Positions 45,701 through 57,815 are shown, counted from the stretch's first letter. The stretch: DNA of 64,000 nucleotides from Ephydatia muelleri (GCA_013339895.1 JABACO010000010.1:1-64000); one strand, 5' to 3'. Program-made: numbers and translations. Notes: generated by a model not told the origin, from the sequence alone.

Positions 45701-47789
45701 CCGAAGTCACGGCGAACCTTCTGAAGTCAAACCGATGCTTTCATTGTGCAAGACTGAAATCGATGTACTGAAATTCAGTATCCACTTTTGGGGGACTTCT
45801 TCAATTTCAGTACCACAGCTGTGAAGAGATAGTCTACTTTTCAGGGGATTGTAGTACTACTTTCATTCAAAATATACAACATACCGAAGTCACGGCGAAC
45901 CTTCTGAAGTCAAACCGATGCTTTCATTGTGCAAGACTGAAATCGATGTACTGAAATTCAGCATCCACTATTGGGGCACGTCTTCACTTTCAGTACCACA
46001 GCTGTGAAGAGATAGTCTACTTTTCAAGAAATTGTAGTACTACTTTCATTCAAAGTATACATCATACCGAAGTCACGGCGAACCAGCTGAAGTCATAGCG
46101 ATGCTTTCATTGTGCAAGACTGGAATCGTTGTACTGAAATTCGGTATCCACTATTGGGGCACTTCTTCACTTTCAGTACTACAGCTGTAAAGAGATAGTC
46201 TACTTTTCATGAGATTTTAGTGCTTCTTTCATTCAATTTATCCAACTAACCGACGTCACGGCGAACCAGCTGAAGTCAAACCGATGCTTTCATTGTGCAA
46301 GACTGAAATCGATGTACTGAAATTCAGTATCCACTATTGGGGGACTTCTTCAATTTCAGTACCACAGCTGTGAAGAGATAGTCTACTTTTCAAGGGATTC
46401 TAGTACTACTTTCATTCAAAATATACATCATACCGAAGTCACGGCGAACCTTCTGAAGTCAAACCGATGCTTTCATTGTGCAAGACTGAAATCGATGTAC
46501 TGAAATTCAGTATCCACTTTTGGGGGACTTCTTCAATTTCAGTACCACAGCTGTGAAGAGATAGTCTACTTTTCAGGGGATTGTAGTACTACTTTCATTC
46601 AAAATATACAACATACCGAAGTCACGGCGAACCTTCTGAAGTCAAACCGATGCTTTCATTGTGCAAGACTGAAATCGATGTACTGAAATTCAGCATCCAC
46701 TATTGGGGCACGTCTTCACTTTCAGTACCACAGCTGTGAAGAGATAGTCTACTTTTCAAGAAATTGTAGTACTACTTTCATTCAAAGTATACATCATACC
46801 GAAGTCACGGCGAACCAGCTGAAGTCATAGCGATGCTTTCATTGTGCAAGACTGGAATCGTTGTACTGAAATTCGGTATCCACTATTGGGGCACTTCTTC
46901 ACTTTCAGTACTACAGATGTGAAGAGATAGTCTACTTTTCATGAGATTTTAGTGCTTCTTTCATTCAATATATCCAACTAACCGACGTCACGGCGAACCA
47001 GCTGAAGTCAAACCGATGCTTTCATTGTGCAAGACTGAAATCGATGTACTGAAATTCAGTATCCACTTTTGGGGGACTTCTTCAATTTCAGTACCACAGC
47101 TGTGAAGAGATAGTCTACTTTTCAAGGGATTGTAGTACTACTTTCATTCAAAATATACAATATACCGAAGTCACGGCGAACCATCTGAAGTCAAACCGAT
47201 GCTTTCATTGTGCAAGATTGAAATCTTTGTACTGAAATTCGGTATCCACAATTGGGGCACTTCTTCACTTTCAGTACTACAGCTGTAAAGAGATAGTCTA
47301 CTTTTCATGAGATTTTAGTGCTTCTTTCATTCAATATATCTAACTAACTGACGTCACGGCAAACCAGCTGAAGACAAACCGATGCTTTCATTGTGCAAGA
47401 CTGAAATCGATGTACTGAAATTCAGTATCCGCTTTTGGGGCACTTCTTCAATTTCAGTACAACAGCTGTGAAGAGATAGTCTACTTTTCATGAGATTTTA
47501 GTGCTTCTTTCATTCAATATATACAACTAACTGACGTCACGGCGAACCAGCTGAAGTCAAACCGATGCTTTCATTGTGCAAGACTGAAATCGATGTACTG
47601 AAATTCAGTATCCACTTTTGGGGCACTTCTTCAATTTCAGTACCACAGCTGTGAAGAGATAGTCTACTTTTCATGAGATTTTAGTGCTTCTTTCATTCAA
47701 TATATACAACTAACTGACGTCACGGCGAACCAGCTGACGTCAAACCGATGCTTTCATTGTGCAAGACTGAAATCGATGTACTGAAATCA
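42774..47789 (-). repeat. ~183 bp satellite array, reverse orientation (about 27 monomers)
   Basis: Same monomers as 35537-42213 but reverse complement (for example CCGACGTCACGGCGAACC). Local multi-monomer duplications are visible: the variant CGAAGTCACTACGAACC recurs 546 bp apart (about 44235 and 44780; three monomers), and TTTTCAGGGGATTG recurs ~734 bp apart (about 45840 and 46573; four monomers). The array ends at TACTGAAATCAG near 47789. Confidence 0.97.
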
Positions 47790-47832
47790 GTGGCCGAATC
47801 CTCCACCACCGATAAATATCTTGCATGACATG

Positions 47833-47889
<57 letters not shown>

Positions 47890-48300
47890 ACACCTACCTT
47901 CATTTGGATTGACTGTTGTATTGGTGGGTGACTGTTATATTGGTGACTGTTGGATTGGTGACTGTTGGATTGGTGACTGTTGGATTGGTGACTGTTGGAT
48001 TGGTGACTGTTGGATTGGTGACTGTTGGATTGGTGACTGTTGGATTGGTGACTGTTGGATTGGTGACAGTGGCTGTTGGATTGGGATTGCTTTACACACT
48101 TCATCCAAAAAATTGAAGACAAAATTTTAAATTTTGACTCCCCAGTCATTCGCGCCTAAGCATTTATGACTCCCGGTAATATAGGCCTATGCCTAGGCGT
48201 ATTGGACTCCCCAGTCATTTATGCCTAGGCATTTATGACTCCCCAGTCATTCACGCCTAGGCATATATGACCTCTTTGAGAAATACAGTGACCTTGTGCG
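47790..48300. repeat. CA microsatellite, 15 bp tandem repeat and GCCTAGGCAT repeats
   Basis: 47836-47893 is mostly (CA)n. 47938-48080 has about ten copies of TTGGATTGGTGACTG (15 bp), which encodes QSNSH repeats on the minus strand; no start, splice or other coding evidence supports a gene. 48130-48275 has four loose copies of a unit with ATTTATGACTCCCCAGTCAT and GCCTAGGC. Confidence 0.85.
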
Positions 48301-48779
48301 GTTGAAGAGCGTGCTGTTCCGGATTCGGTGTGTTAAATATGAAATTTTCTAAGCATAGGCGGTGTTTGAAGCTATTTTATTTTGGCATGACACAGCAAGT
48401 GAATAACTCTGTGATAGAGCATGATATAAGCTTGTCTCTGGCTGTGTGCCTTCTATTCCTGGGTAACTGCAGTGGGATTTGTGTTAGCACGAAACATGTC
48501 CACCAGGATGCAGCGGACTGGAACAACTTATAGCATAGCAAAGTTGAGTAAACAAGTAAACCATTCTAGCTATTAACACAAATAATGGACATATGTCTAC
48601 ACATATGAAGACAAACAAGGAATCTGCCTCCCTATCACTACCACCAATGTCTCCTTCAACTCTGCCACCAGGTACAGGTAAGTCTACTAAATAGTACGAA
48701 GTGATACATGATATTTTACCAACTTCATAATCGTCACTGTCCAATGCTTGCACTGTCCAATGCTTGCAATGTACAGTAC
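48301..48779. other. intergenic sequence
   Basis: No gene recognised. A 67-codon plus-strand frame at 48330-48533 has no motif. AACTCTGCCACCAGGTACAG before GTAAGT at about 48679 looks like a donor, but no matching exon was found. Confidence 0.35.
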
Positions 48780-49141
48780 GCGTGCCTTCAATCAAGGTCT
48801 TCAAATATCCTGCTTCAAGGTCGCAGGGAGGCAACCAAGGTACACACCCAGGCAGTTGGCCTGCTGGTACCCTCCCTGGACCTTGAAGCGGAACTTCCGC
48901 TCCCCCCGTCCAAAGCAGTGGTTGCTGCAATAGGCTATCTCCCTCACAATTTGTTGTGGGGAGATGCCAAGTTGTTGTGAGGCCATTGTGGTTCGCACCA
49001 CATGTTGGTCAGTCCCAGGATGGTGGTTGGCTAAATCAATTTAATTGTATATGAAATGCACACTTTAACCAACCAGGACTGTGGGATGGTTCCGCAGCTG
49101 GGCAACCAATTGTTGAAAGTATTGCGGAATGGCTACGGGCA
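48780..49141 (-). pseudogene. mini-exon family exons 7-8, broken copy
   Basis: Minus strand: exon 7 from 49141 (acceptor CTAACAG; IPQYFQQLVAQLRNHPTVL) and exon 8 from about 49034 to 48780 (MASQQLGISPQQIVREIAYC and on). A 19 nt deletion relative to 25350-25369 (between CCAACA and TGTGGTGCG) shifts the frame between the first few codons of exon 8 and the rest. It is the closest copy of exon 8 to the complete gene; the copy at 13700 is more diverged. Confidence 0.8.
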
Positions 49142-49501
49142 CTGTTAGTGTGAATAAACTTTGAAAGAAAAGGCCCAATTCGACCCTACACGCTACGTCA
49201 TTCTTGAGCGACTTATATATATATTGGTCCTCAAAATGGAATCAGCTGCTGGCACTAACTCAAAAAAGCACAATAATACGACTGTGTACGAATAATTATG
49301 CTAAATCACGTTAACAATCACAACATCCAGTGGCTGCTTTTATTTCACAACTCTATCATTTTTCTGAACTATAGCGGGGCGCGCCATACATTACGGTTGT
49401 CATTTTAGTTTCGCGCATGACACGGAAGTAAAACATCTAGTATAATGCACTCCAGTTGTAGGAAGTCAGTGGTTAGCTCAAGAAATAGACGAGTAATCTG
49501 T
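49142..49501. other. intergenic sequence
   Basis: No gene. The segment ACGGTTGTCATTTTAGTTTC plus CGCGCATGACACGGAAGTAA at 49396-49438 recurs inverted at about 57215-57255. Confidence 0.45.
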
Positions 49502-50038
49502 TTATTCCATCTTTTTCTTTTTGTATGGCCCTAAAGGGAAGTAATGGTGATTTTCATCGTACCAGTGCAAACATATTTTTAACCTACTTTTCTCTACATA
49601 TGAGGGCTGCTGCTTCCTTCTCCCCCTCGGAATTATATTGCTTGGTGTGATATTAGCTAAAAAGTGAAGTGGTGAAGTGACAGATGTGTCGGATGTGTAA
49701 TTGTCATTCTTACCAGGAGGGACACCACGAACAGCAAGGGGGACCTCACGAGGTACTGCAGCTGTACGATGTGTGTATATTGTGTGGTATTTGAGTTTGA
49801 AAATGAAATCTTGATTATGTGTGAAACTTGAACTGCAGAGATGGTTAAATGAGTCATTTCAGTCTTACCTCCTGTTCCTTCTGGGGCTGGGCGGGGGGCA
49901 TCTAATGCAGAAAGAGAGTAATTTCAGGTTGATTTATTAGTTTTTTTCCCGTCTTACCTCCTGCTCCTTCAACTGGGGCTAGGCGGGGGCCAGCGAGGAC
50001 ACCACAAACAGGGGGGGTGGGGGGAGGTGGGGGGCTGA
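49502..50038 (-). pseudogene. 3' end of a mini-exon gene (third copy of member 1)
   Basis: Minus strand exons: truncated large exon from about 50038 to 49958, then 49901-49869, 49755-49714 and terminal 49656-49502. Exon lengths and phases equal those of the inverted-repeat arms. The terminal exon differs by small in-frame deletions and a shorter tail (stop at 49504-49502, before DDRK). The large exon is cut at about 50038 where unrelated DNA begins. Upstream exons are absent. Confidence 0.7.
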
Positions 50039-50488
50039 GCACACAAGCACACACTCTTCGTAGGTTATTTTACGCTAAGAAGAGGTACGACTACTAACAC
50101 CTTGCTTGCAACATGCGCAACGAACAAACCTTTTTGTCTGATGTGATATAAGCGTAAGGATTACGCGGGATTACCTAGGTAACGCTAATTATTAGCATCC
50201 CTCTATACCCTCCCATCCCCATCCCCTCTCCCCTCCCCCTCCCATCCTCCCCCTCCCATCCCCTCTCCCCCTAGTTGGGCGTAGCCCGACCTTCGCGTAT
50301 TGGCGCCCAACTACTCTCCCTAAAAGTATTCCTAAGAATTCGTAGGATATACAGGTATTCTCGGAGGATTACTTAATCGATTAGATCACATAACTACTAT
50401 ACAGTAAAATAAACTTGCTCTAACGTTCAAACTTAGCCAATAAAAAACGTGATCTCACGTGACTGGATCTTTTGAACGAACTTACAAG
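50039..50488. other. intergenic sequence upstream of kinase module 2
   Basis: No gene. A C/T-rich stretch with repeated CCCTCCCATCC is at 50205-50275. A TCTCACGTGA motif at about 50451-50460 is also present upstream of module 1 (about 8010). Confidence 0.4.
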
Positions 50489-51082
50489 CAGGTGAGATAG
50501 ATAAGGATTGCGGTAATGTTTGCACGTATAAGTGGTGTTTAGACAAGTATGGAGATATGCCTCCTAGCGTACGAGAAGCTACATACTGTACGCTATTGGC
50601 CAAAGAGGTTTACGAACGTACTGTAGAACGTACTGTACGCCAGCTATTTATGTACTGTACTGCACTAGCTCTGCTCTGACGCTGGCTAATCTCCTCCCAT
50701 TAAACAATATCAGTACAGTGTGTATGTGTGTGGGTTTTGGAGCATTCAACATTCAGCGCAACGGTGAAGCTTTGTCTAGAACCACATACATGTAAAAATA
50801 GGTGATGATAGCGTGTGAGGATGTTTGGGGGTGGAAGCTGGTAGAGGAAATGTAGTGTGATAGTCTACAGCAAGCGTTCTCAATAGACCCTTAAAAAAAA
50901 CCCTTTGTCTCCAGGAGGTTGAATACTAATTCCTTAACTGAACTTCCTTTGTCAGTTTATGCCGGGTTGAAAGAGAATTAATCTCCTTCCTCTTTTCTCA
51001 CTGTAGAGGTTGCTGGCTGTTCCTGTTTAGTGACTACTGGTATATTCTGTTATTATTGTTGCAGCTTGTGATACCATTCCTA

Positions 51083-51191
51083 ATGGCAGACGCACAACAA
51101 CAAAGGGAAAGGGTAATTTGTAATGTAATTCTCCAAATTGAAACTGTACCTACATTATTTGTTAATAGTTCTAACAGGAAATATAATTAGG

Positions 51192-51226
<35 letters not shown>

Positions 51227-53411
51227 TGTTTGTACCCTTGACTCTGCATGTGGTTTTGTCTGTGTAAGTTAGTAGAGCTAGTGTATTGCTATACCCCCAT
51301 TTATCATTGATAGGTGTAAATAACGTTTTAGCCATGAGGCTAGGCGCTCGCTTAGGGCCTTTAATAAAATCACAATTAAACGCACACATTACACACACAA
51401 GCATGCATGCACACACATACACAACAGTCCCGCACCCACCCCCCCCCCCCCCCCCCCCCCCTGCCAAAACGCTCCTGCTATCTACGCTACACTATAGGAC
51501 TACCAATTTGTGGTGTGTACACTTAGCGATATTTTCAAAGGTACATCTAGGATCAGGTACATCATCTAGGATTACTTCAGGTACATCTACGCAACCCCCC
51601 GTGTGTGGGTGGGGGACTCTGTTCCATTTAGGGGATACATCTGGAACGCTGCGTCTTAAATCAGTTTTTCTTCATTCAGTTTCATTTTCCCCAATCTCCC
51701 AGTGCAAATAGATGCGATACTTACATTTATAAGAACATTGGAAGAATGGTCACCAACATATCTTCTCTTTGCAATGAGAATAATTTAATTTTCCTTATTC
51801 TTTGTTCCCCTCATCCCTCACATCTTGTCGCACACTTGCATGTCATAGTTTTCATTATGTAGCGATTATAATTATAATTTGGTTTTACTGCTATGTTGTT
51901 TTTTTTGTGTGTAGATAACTCATCCAATTTACTTATCGAGCATGGGGAATGCTGCCACAGCAGTAGCTGGATTAAATTCAATGACGACATCACCACTTAC
52001 GTTAGAATGTTACAACAAATGTGATGAGTCTATCTTTGACATCAATCGTATGCAGTTGTACAGTATGCAGGAAATAGTCACCGAATTGAGAGTTGAACAC
52101 AACGAAAGGCATGGTGAAACAACCATGAACTTAATGAAAAAAATCCTTCATGACCAAGCCGGGTTAGAAATGCATGGGCCATTTTCAGTTATTGATCTTC
52201 ATCAATTCATGCCAATAGTTAATTTTGTTAAAGAAGACATGCAACCCGATTTATGCATTGTAAGAAACGGACATGCTGTATTGTTTGCTGAAGAGGATTC
52301 ACGTCAGTGCACTTACACAGACAGATGCATTAGAAAAGCATGTTTATATGCCAATTTTCACTGCCGATATCTCGCCACACACAATTTGGAATCTCCTGGC
52401 TATTGTATACATTTCCCTTCCGCTCATTCAAGAGCCAAGGACAAGAAAAGTGTTGCAGCAATCATTAGTTGCACTTGGTCATATGACAAATTCAGTTTTG
52501 TGTACTCAGCACAACATTTGGATTTGAACAATTTACAGCAACCTATTGTTAATGTCGTAAACTATATTACTGGTCTAACATTTCAAAATCGCAGGGATGT
52601 GGCAACATTATATTACTTGTTCAAGCTTAACTTGATGAAAGTGAATAATACCAGGTTCCTAAAAAATAACAAGTGGACATGCACTTCTCAATGCTTGAGC
52701 GGAAATTCTATTGTTTTGAAGGTGACGGATAGAGGAGGCCAAGAGCAAGTACATAAGTTTGTGAATAATTCGGTTACTGGGATTTTGCATAAAATAAAAC
52801 AGCAGGATTCTACATCCTGTCCACATCTTCTTCACTTTGACAGATTTCTACGAGGTCCTAATTCCAAAGTATCACTTTTCACGTATAAAGTCTGCAATCC
52901 ACCACTTACTGAGGTAGAAGCCAAAGAGTGCCTATGCAATTTTTCTCACCTGCTGATTAGTGCTCTTCAAGCTGTGCATGGAGTAGGTATTGAACACTGC
53001 GACATACGGCTTGAAAACATATGCTTTGATCCAACGAACAATCGCATAGTTTTTATTGACCTCGATCGTGCTGTGGATCGAAACACCTTGGATGAAGATG
53101 GATTTCGCACTGACACATTTTTGATGTACGCAGAGAACTCTTGCATGTTTTCCAATTTACGGGTGCCGTCAGTGGACTTTGTCCAGTTAGGTTACATGGT
53201 ACTGTGGATTACTCACTTCAATGAAACGGTGAACGGTTTCCAATTCTCTGGAAATTCCAACTATCATAATATGCACTTATTTGCTGGATTGGATAATGAA
53301 CCTGAGCTTGTTAAAAGTCTGATCAGAAGTGGTCAAGTCCCCAATATTCTTGGAAGTGATCTTCCAGGACGTTCTCAACTTTTTGACGTGCTGCTCCAAC
53401 GAAGACTTTAA
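51083..53411 (+). CDS. kinase-like protein, copy 2
   Basis: Exons 51083-51112 (MADAQQQRER) and 51915-53411; joined product 508 residues, or 489 from the internal ATG at 51942. The donor after exon 1 is GTAATT, where copies 1 and 3 have GTAAGT. Position +5 G is lost, so splicing may be weaker and the internal start more relevant here. Domain layout as in copy 1: QPDLCIVRNGHAVLFAEEDS, then kinase-like catalytic loop HCDIRLEN and FIDLDRA. Compared with copy 1 it has in-frame differences only, for example an insertion in the RNTLDEDGFRTDTFLMYAEN loop. It lies in module 2 (50489-53573). Nothing in the frame is broken. Confidence 0.83.
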
Positions 53412-53573
53412 GATCTTTCTGCTGTATGTTGTGTATACTGTGTGTATTAGAACATTAAACCCGTAAGATCTTTCTGCTGTATTTTGTATATATACTGTGT
53501 GTATTTGAACATCAAACCCGTTTGATCAATTCATCGTGGGGTTCACAAGATTAACAAAGGTTTGATTACATGG

Positions 53574-54540
53574 AACTTAGGTTAACTTACTGTCTTTGGC
53601 GCACCTACTTTGATGTCATAGACATACTGGTGGGGGGAGGGTCGAGGGGCTTGAATGGCCCAAACCCCCAAAAGTGACAGTAAGTTAATGTTTAATCTCC
53701 AGGGAAAAATCCTTATTTAAGGATGTCATTATCCTTAAATAAGGATCATCTTTTACATTGCATATTTTTGCTAACCATGTGCTGACTCTATGGGAGCAGC
53801 AGCAAACATCACCTGAAACATGGGCATAAGGGTGTGGTCAACATGGGTATAAGGGTGTGGTCAACATGGGTATAAGGTGTGGTCAACATGGGCATAAGGT
53901 GTGGTCAACATGGGTATAAGGTGTGGTCAACATGGGCATAAGGTGTGGTCAACATGGGCATAAGGTGTGGTCAACATGGGTATAAGGTGTGGTCAACAGC
54001 TATACCTCTTAACTGTTACTGGTAGTTAAATACAATCAGTAAAAACAGAAGTTATTGGTTGACAGCTCCTGGTTTTGTTGTCCAAATTTTGTTGGCATTT
54101 TAAGTTGATCGTTTTGATCAGTGTACAGTAATGTGTTATACAGCTGAAATCTTTCCTCACCATTCTTGTATGACACCACATTCGGGCGGGGGGAGGGAGG
54201 GATATGTATGACATCACTTCCTGTAGTTCAATGACCACTTCCTGTGGTTCAATGACATCACTTTCTCTGGCAGGTACCCTGGACCGCTGTCACCTCATGC
54301 CTACCACGTCATGCCTACCACCACCTCATGCCTATCACCTCATACGTACCACCTCATGCCTACCACCTCATGCCTACCACCTCATGCGTACCACCTCATG
54401 CCTATCACCTCATGCCTACCTACCACCTCATGCCTCTATATACCATACCAGAAAGTACATAATATTCAATTGGTGATAGAAGAGCAGCTCATAAGTTATA
54501 AATGGTGTATCGCCTTGTTGATGGCCGTTTGTACAACATA
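53574..54540. repeat. intergenic sequence with two short tandem repeats
   Basis: 53815-53998 contains about eight copies of a ~22 bp unit, CATGGGTATAAGGTGTGGTC plus AA. 54285-54432 contains about ten copies of a ~15 bp CACCTCATGCCTACC unit. An inverted pair TCCTTATTTAAGGAT / ATCCTTAAATAAGGA lies at 53709-53747. No gene seen. Confidence 0.8.
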
Positions 54541-54573
54541 GATATGGTGATTCAGCTCACAGATACTTGGCAG

Positions 54574-54735
54574 ATATGGATTTTGCACCAGTTTTGCATG
54601 ATGTCATTGATCTAAAGTCAACAATCGGATGGAAAGCGGTTATAATGGATCATGTCGCTATCGGTACGGGTGCAATGTTCTTCCAGATACTTCAACTCTT
54701 CAAGTGGTTCTCCAAAGAAGGCTTACCTTACGTAA
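54574..54735 (+). CDS. candidate coding exon, unrecognised
   Basis: Open from an acceptor-like ACTTGGCAG (ends 54572) and ATATGG. It reads MDFAPVLHDVIDLKSTIGWK, then AVIMDHVAIGTGAMFFQILQ and LFKWFSKEGLP. The composition is unlike the surrounding repeats and has an amphipathic, partly hydrophobic character. The frame runs on into GT-rich repeat DNA after about 54740, where CTTACGTAAC could supply a donor. No family recognised; it may be chance. Confidence 0.3.
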
Positions 54736-55240
54736 CACTGCCTAGTCATCGGTGTACATGTCCATGTGTAGGTGTATGTGTGTGAGTGTGTGTATGATTT
54801 AATGATGTTTCAAAACTGACAAAACGATTCATGAATTGGATTCTATCTGCTTCAGCCTTCTGAAACTTAGTGTCGAAATAACCAAGTTATGTTATACACA
54901 CTTTAACGCCGGAATTTTAATTTTGAATGTGTGACATCATCTGTTGGGACGGGCATGGGACTGAATCGTCCCATAGGAACGTTCCCGTCCCGGGTAATTG
55001 GACATGTACAGGTCAAATGTAGGTACTATAGTTTACCTATGAATTGGTGGAAATGCTGCTCACAGACGTCGCATTTGAAATTGTGTTTTTTATACCTCCG
55101 AGTAAATTGTTACGATTTGCTATGTAGCTAATTTCAAAAAATAGGTCGAGAGAATATATGGAATAAGTTAATACAAAGTAATGTGTATCGACTAAATCAA
55201 TATTGTTCTAATACACACAGTATACACAACATACAGCAGA
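54736..55240. other. intergenic sequence
   Basis: No gene. GGAACGTTCCCGTCCC motifs at 54944-54992 belong to the repeat of 298-400. 55195-55246 is the 3' flank of the minus-strand kinase fragment. Confidence 0.45.
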
Positions 55241-55246
55241 AAGATC

Positions 55247-55946
55247 TTAATGTCTTCGTTGGAGCACTTCACAAAGTTGAGAACCTCCTGGAAGATCACT
55301 TCCAAGAATATTGGGGACAACACCACTGATCAGACTTCTAACAAACTCAGGTTCATTATCCAATCCCAATCTAGCAAATAAGTGCATATTATGATAGTTG
55401 GAATTTCCAGAGAATTGGAAACCGTTCACCGTTTCATTGAAGTGAGTAATCCACAGTACCATGTAACCTAACTGGACAAAGTCCACTGACGGCACCCGTA
55501 AATTGGAAAACATGCAAGAGTTCTCTGCGTACATCAAAAATGTGTCAGTGCGAAATCCATCTTCATCCAAGGTGTTTCGATTCACAGCACGATCGAGGTC
55601 AATAAAAACTATGCGATTGTTCGTTGGATCAAAGCATATGTTTTCAAGCCGTATGTCGCAGTGTTCAATACCTACTCCATGCACAGCTTGAAGAGCACTA
55701 ATCAGCAGGTGAGAAAAATTGCATAGGCACTCTTTGGCTTCTACCTCAGTAAGTGGTGGATTGCAGACTTTATACGTGAAAAGTGATACTTTGGAATTAG
55801 GACCTTCTAGAAATCTGTCAAAGTGAAGAAGATGTGGACAGGATGTAGAATCCTGCTGTTTTATTTTATGCAAAATCCCAGTAACCGAATTATTCACAAA
55901 CGTATGTACTTGCTCTTGGCCTCCTCTATCCGTCACCTTCAAAACC
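55247..55946 (-). pseudogene. kinase-like gene, N-terminally truncated copy
   Basis: Minus strand. Homology to the kinase-like genes begins at GTTTTGAAGGTGACGG (VLKVTDRGG) at 55946 and continues to the stop at 55247. It retains the loop HCDIRLEN and FIDLDRA but lacks the whole first ~240 residues, including the PD...EED segment. The break coincides with the edge of a perfect hairpin (55946-55996). It is closest to copy 2 (RNTLDEDGFRTDTFLMYAEN is identical). The frame is intact, so decay is recent. In-frame ATG at 55951 lies within the hairpin and has no evident promoter. Confidence 0.9.
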
Positions 55947-56008
55947 CCCATATTGTAGTGTGTTGTTGGATGGACAACACACTACAATATGGGGGGGGGG
56001 GGGGGGGA
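55946..56008. other. perfect 22 bp hairpin and poly-G at a rearrangement breakpoint
   Basis: Left arm 55946-55967 and right arm 55975-55996 are perfect complements (CCCCCATATTGTAGTGTGTT and its reverse complement) with a 7 nt loop, TGGATGG. The right arm runs into a G-run to about 56008. The truncated kinase copy ends exactly at the left arm. Such fold-back junctions arise by template switching or hairpin repair. Confidence 0.85.
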
Positions 56009-56014
56009 AGCTTA

Positions 56015-56270
56015 CATGCTCTAACTGACTCAGTAGAAGCTGGAGGTCTGCTGCACCCAACTAAAGAAAAGGAAGCAACAGGATTACAGTGCCATTTTGA
56101 CACAACCAGACATTGCAATAACTGCAAAGAATGGTTCCATATTGAAACAATATCAGGGGAAGGAAATAAAGATACAAAATGGTTCTGCACTGTTCGCATA
56201 CACATGCAACCAGTTAAAATAAAGACACTAAACAGTCAAAAATATATTCTGTTGACTCAGAATAGATAAG
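56015..56270 (+). pseudogene. possible PHD-like zinc finger remnant
   Basis: Plus strand reads LHALTDSVEAGGLLHPTKEK, then HFDTTRHCNNCKEWFHIETI and ..DTKWFC. C-x2-C-x2-W-x-H followed by W-x-C is the spacing of the second half of a PHD finger. The first Cys pairs are not evident. The frame starts inside the hairpin/poly-G junction and ends at a stop near 56267. Probably a fragment of a transposon-type or host gene. Low confidence. Confidence 0.35.
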
Positions 56271-56279
56271 AAATAAATC

Positions 56280-57815
56280 TCTACACACGTTATAGCACAT
56301 GAGATGTGTGGTGGGATTGGCCACGTGGTACTGAGACGTACATAGATGGTGTGCAATCCATGTGATAGCACACACGTGAAACTAAGCAATGATGACTGTG
56401 TAAGAGCCAACAACATCGGCTAGCCTAGTGGTTGGCTGGCAAGACAAGCAGATAGCTGATAGGACCAAATGATGCCAATAGCTGTCACATGGGTAACGAG
56501 ATGAGGTACCAGAAATCGCATTAGCTGACCATAAGCTAAGTAGCTGCGATTAGCCAAGCATGACACTTTATTCCTTTTGCATCCCCTTTTGATGTTTCTG
56601 TTTTCCGCATTGAAAACAATCTACTCCCTCTGTCAATTTCCATGGCGAGCCTTTCTTGTGAACTTATTTTAAAATAGCTAGCTTGTGCAACAACAGGCAT
56701 CGAGTGCGTTTATGCATGGACCGGAATTAAATCAATCTATCTAATAAAAAGATTCACTTTAATATGTTGGAACATGTATCATTCCCGTCGCAACAGATTA
56801 TTCCCTGACTATGTCTGGGCAGGAAAAGGCTTGCCTGGGCAGGCCTAGGAAGGCCGGTCTATGAATATGATAACACGGACACGAAAGTTGGATAGTCATT
56901 TGATATATCATTTCTCGTCGTCCATATCTGGGTAGTAAAGCCCCACCCATCGACGATACTCAGCATGAGTAGCAATCTTGAAATTGGCACAGTGTCGAAT
57001 AAATAGCCGCTGTATACAGAAAAGTAAAGATAAAGTTTTGTTTGTTATACTCAAGCATTAAAATAAAGCCAGATGGCGACAGTAAGGTCACCATCAATCA
57101 CACCCATGCTTTGAACAATAGATGTTGCTAGCTCCTTGGTTGGCATAAATTTATGCCTAGGAAATATAAGCCTCGTACTAATACGGTTAAGGGAAGTGGG
57201 TTCTTGCCAACTGTTTACTTCCGTGTCATGCGCGAAACTAAAATGACAACCGTAATGAAAAAGTGATGCAAACTGCATTGAACCTGTACAGTACTTCTTC
57301 TTCCACCAAAGCAATTGAATACACGCTGGATTGGATAATGAACCTGAGCTTGTTAAAAGTCTGATCAGACGTGGTGAAGTCCCCAATTACTGAAGTGATC
57401 TTCCAGGACTTTCTATTCAATGCACTGACACTGACAATATCTCAAATCTACACCTTGTGTTGACCTCCATTTCTTTGTTTCTTCAGACCCATTTGTACCA
57501 GCAAAAGTTTCAGCAATCTCTATAGCTTCAATAGTTACCTGCGATAAAGCAGTTTAGGCCCTTTTTCAAATACTCTTTCAGCTTCGATTTCGCCATTATA
57601 TACTTGTTTCATAAAATTCCCTCTCTTGATAGGATATTTCTTATTTTTTTCTTCTTCTTGCTGCTATCCAGATGTTTGTTCTTCTGTTTCGTTATATTTT
57701 ATATTTTCTGTTTTATCAATCTTTAATTCTTTAAAGGTGCGTATGGACAGTTAGTTTGAGTTGTAGGTATATTTGCCCCTGATTTTCAAGGAGACAGTCA
57801 TCTGTCAAAAAAATC
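56280..57815. other. intergenic sequence with rearranged fragments
   Basis: No intact gene. 56765-56895 is an inverted copy of 6885-6990 (GGCTTGCCTGGGCAGGCC). 57215-57255 is an inverted copy of 49396-49438. 57325-57413 is a kinase-gene fragment, listed separately. A minus-strand frame at 57051-57386 crosses these fragments and is not supported. Confidence 0.5.
57325..57413 (+). pseudogene. kinase-like gene 3' fragment
   Basis: About 88 bp matching the extreme 3' coding end (GLDNEPELVKSLIRRGEVPN) with a small deletion before GATCTTCCAGGAC. Unrelated DNA lies on both sides. Confidence 0.85.

Noticed and set aside
47787..48149. Minus-strand frame with ten QSNSH repeats
   Set aside because: It coincides with a 15 bp tandem repeat next to a CA tract; no supporting start, splice site or homology.
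57051..57386. 111-codon minus-strand frame
   Set aside because: It crosses junctions between shuffled fragments, including a kinase-gene piece in antisense.
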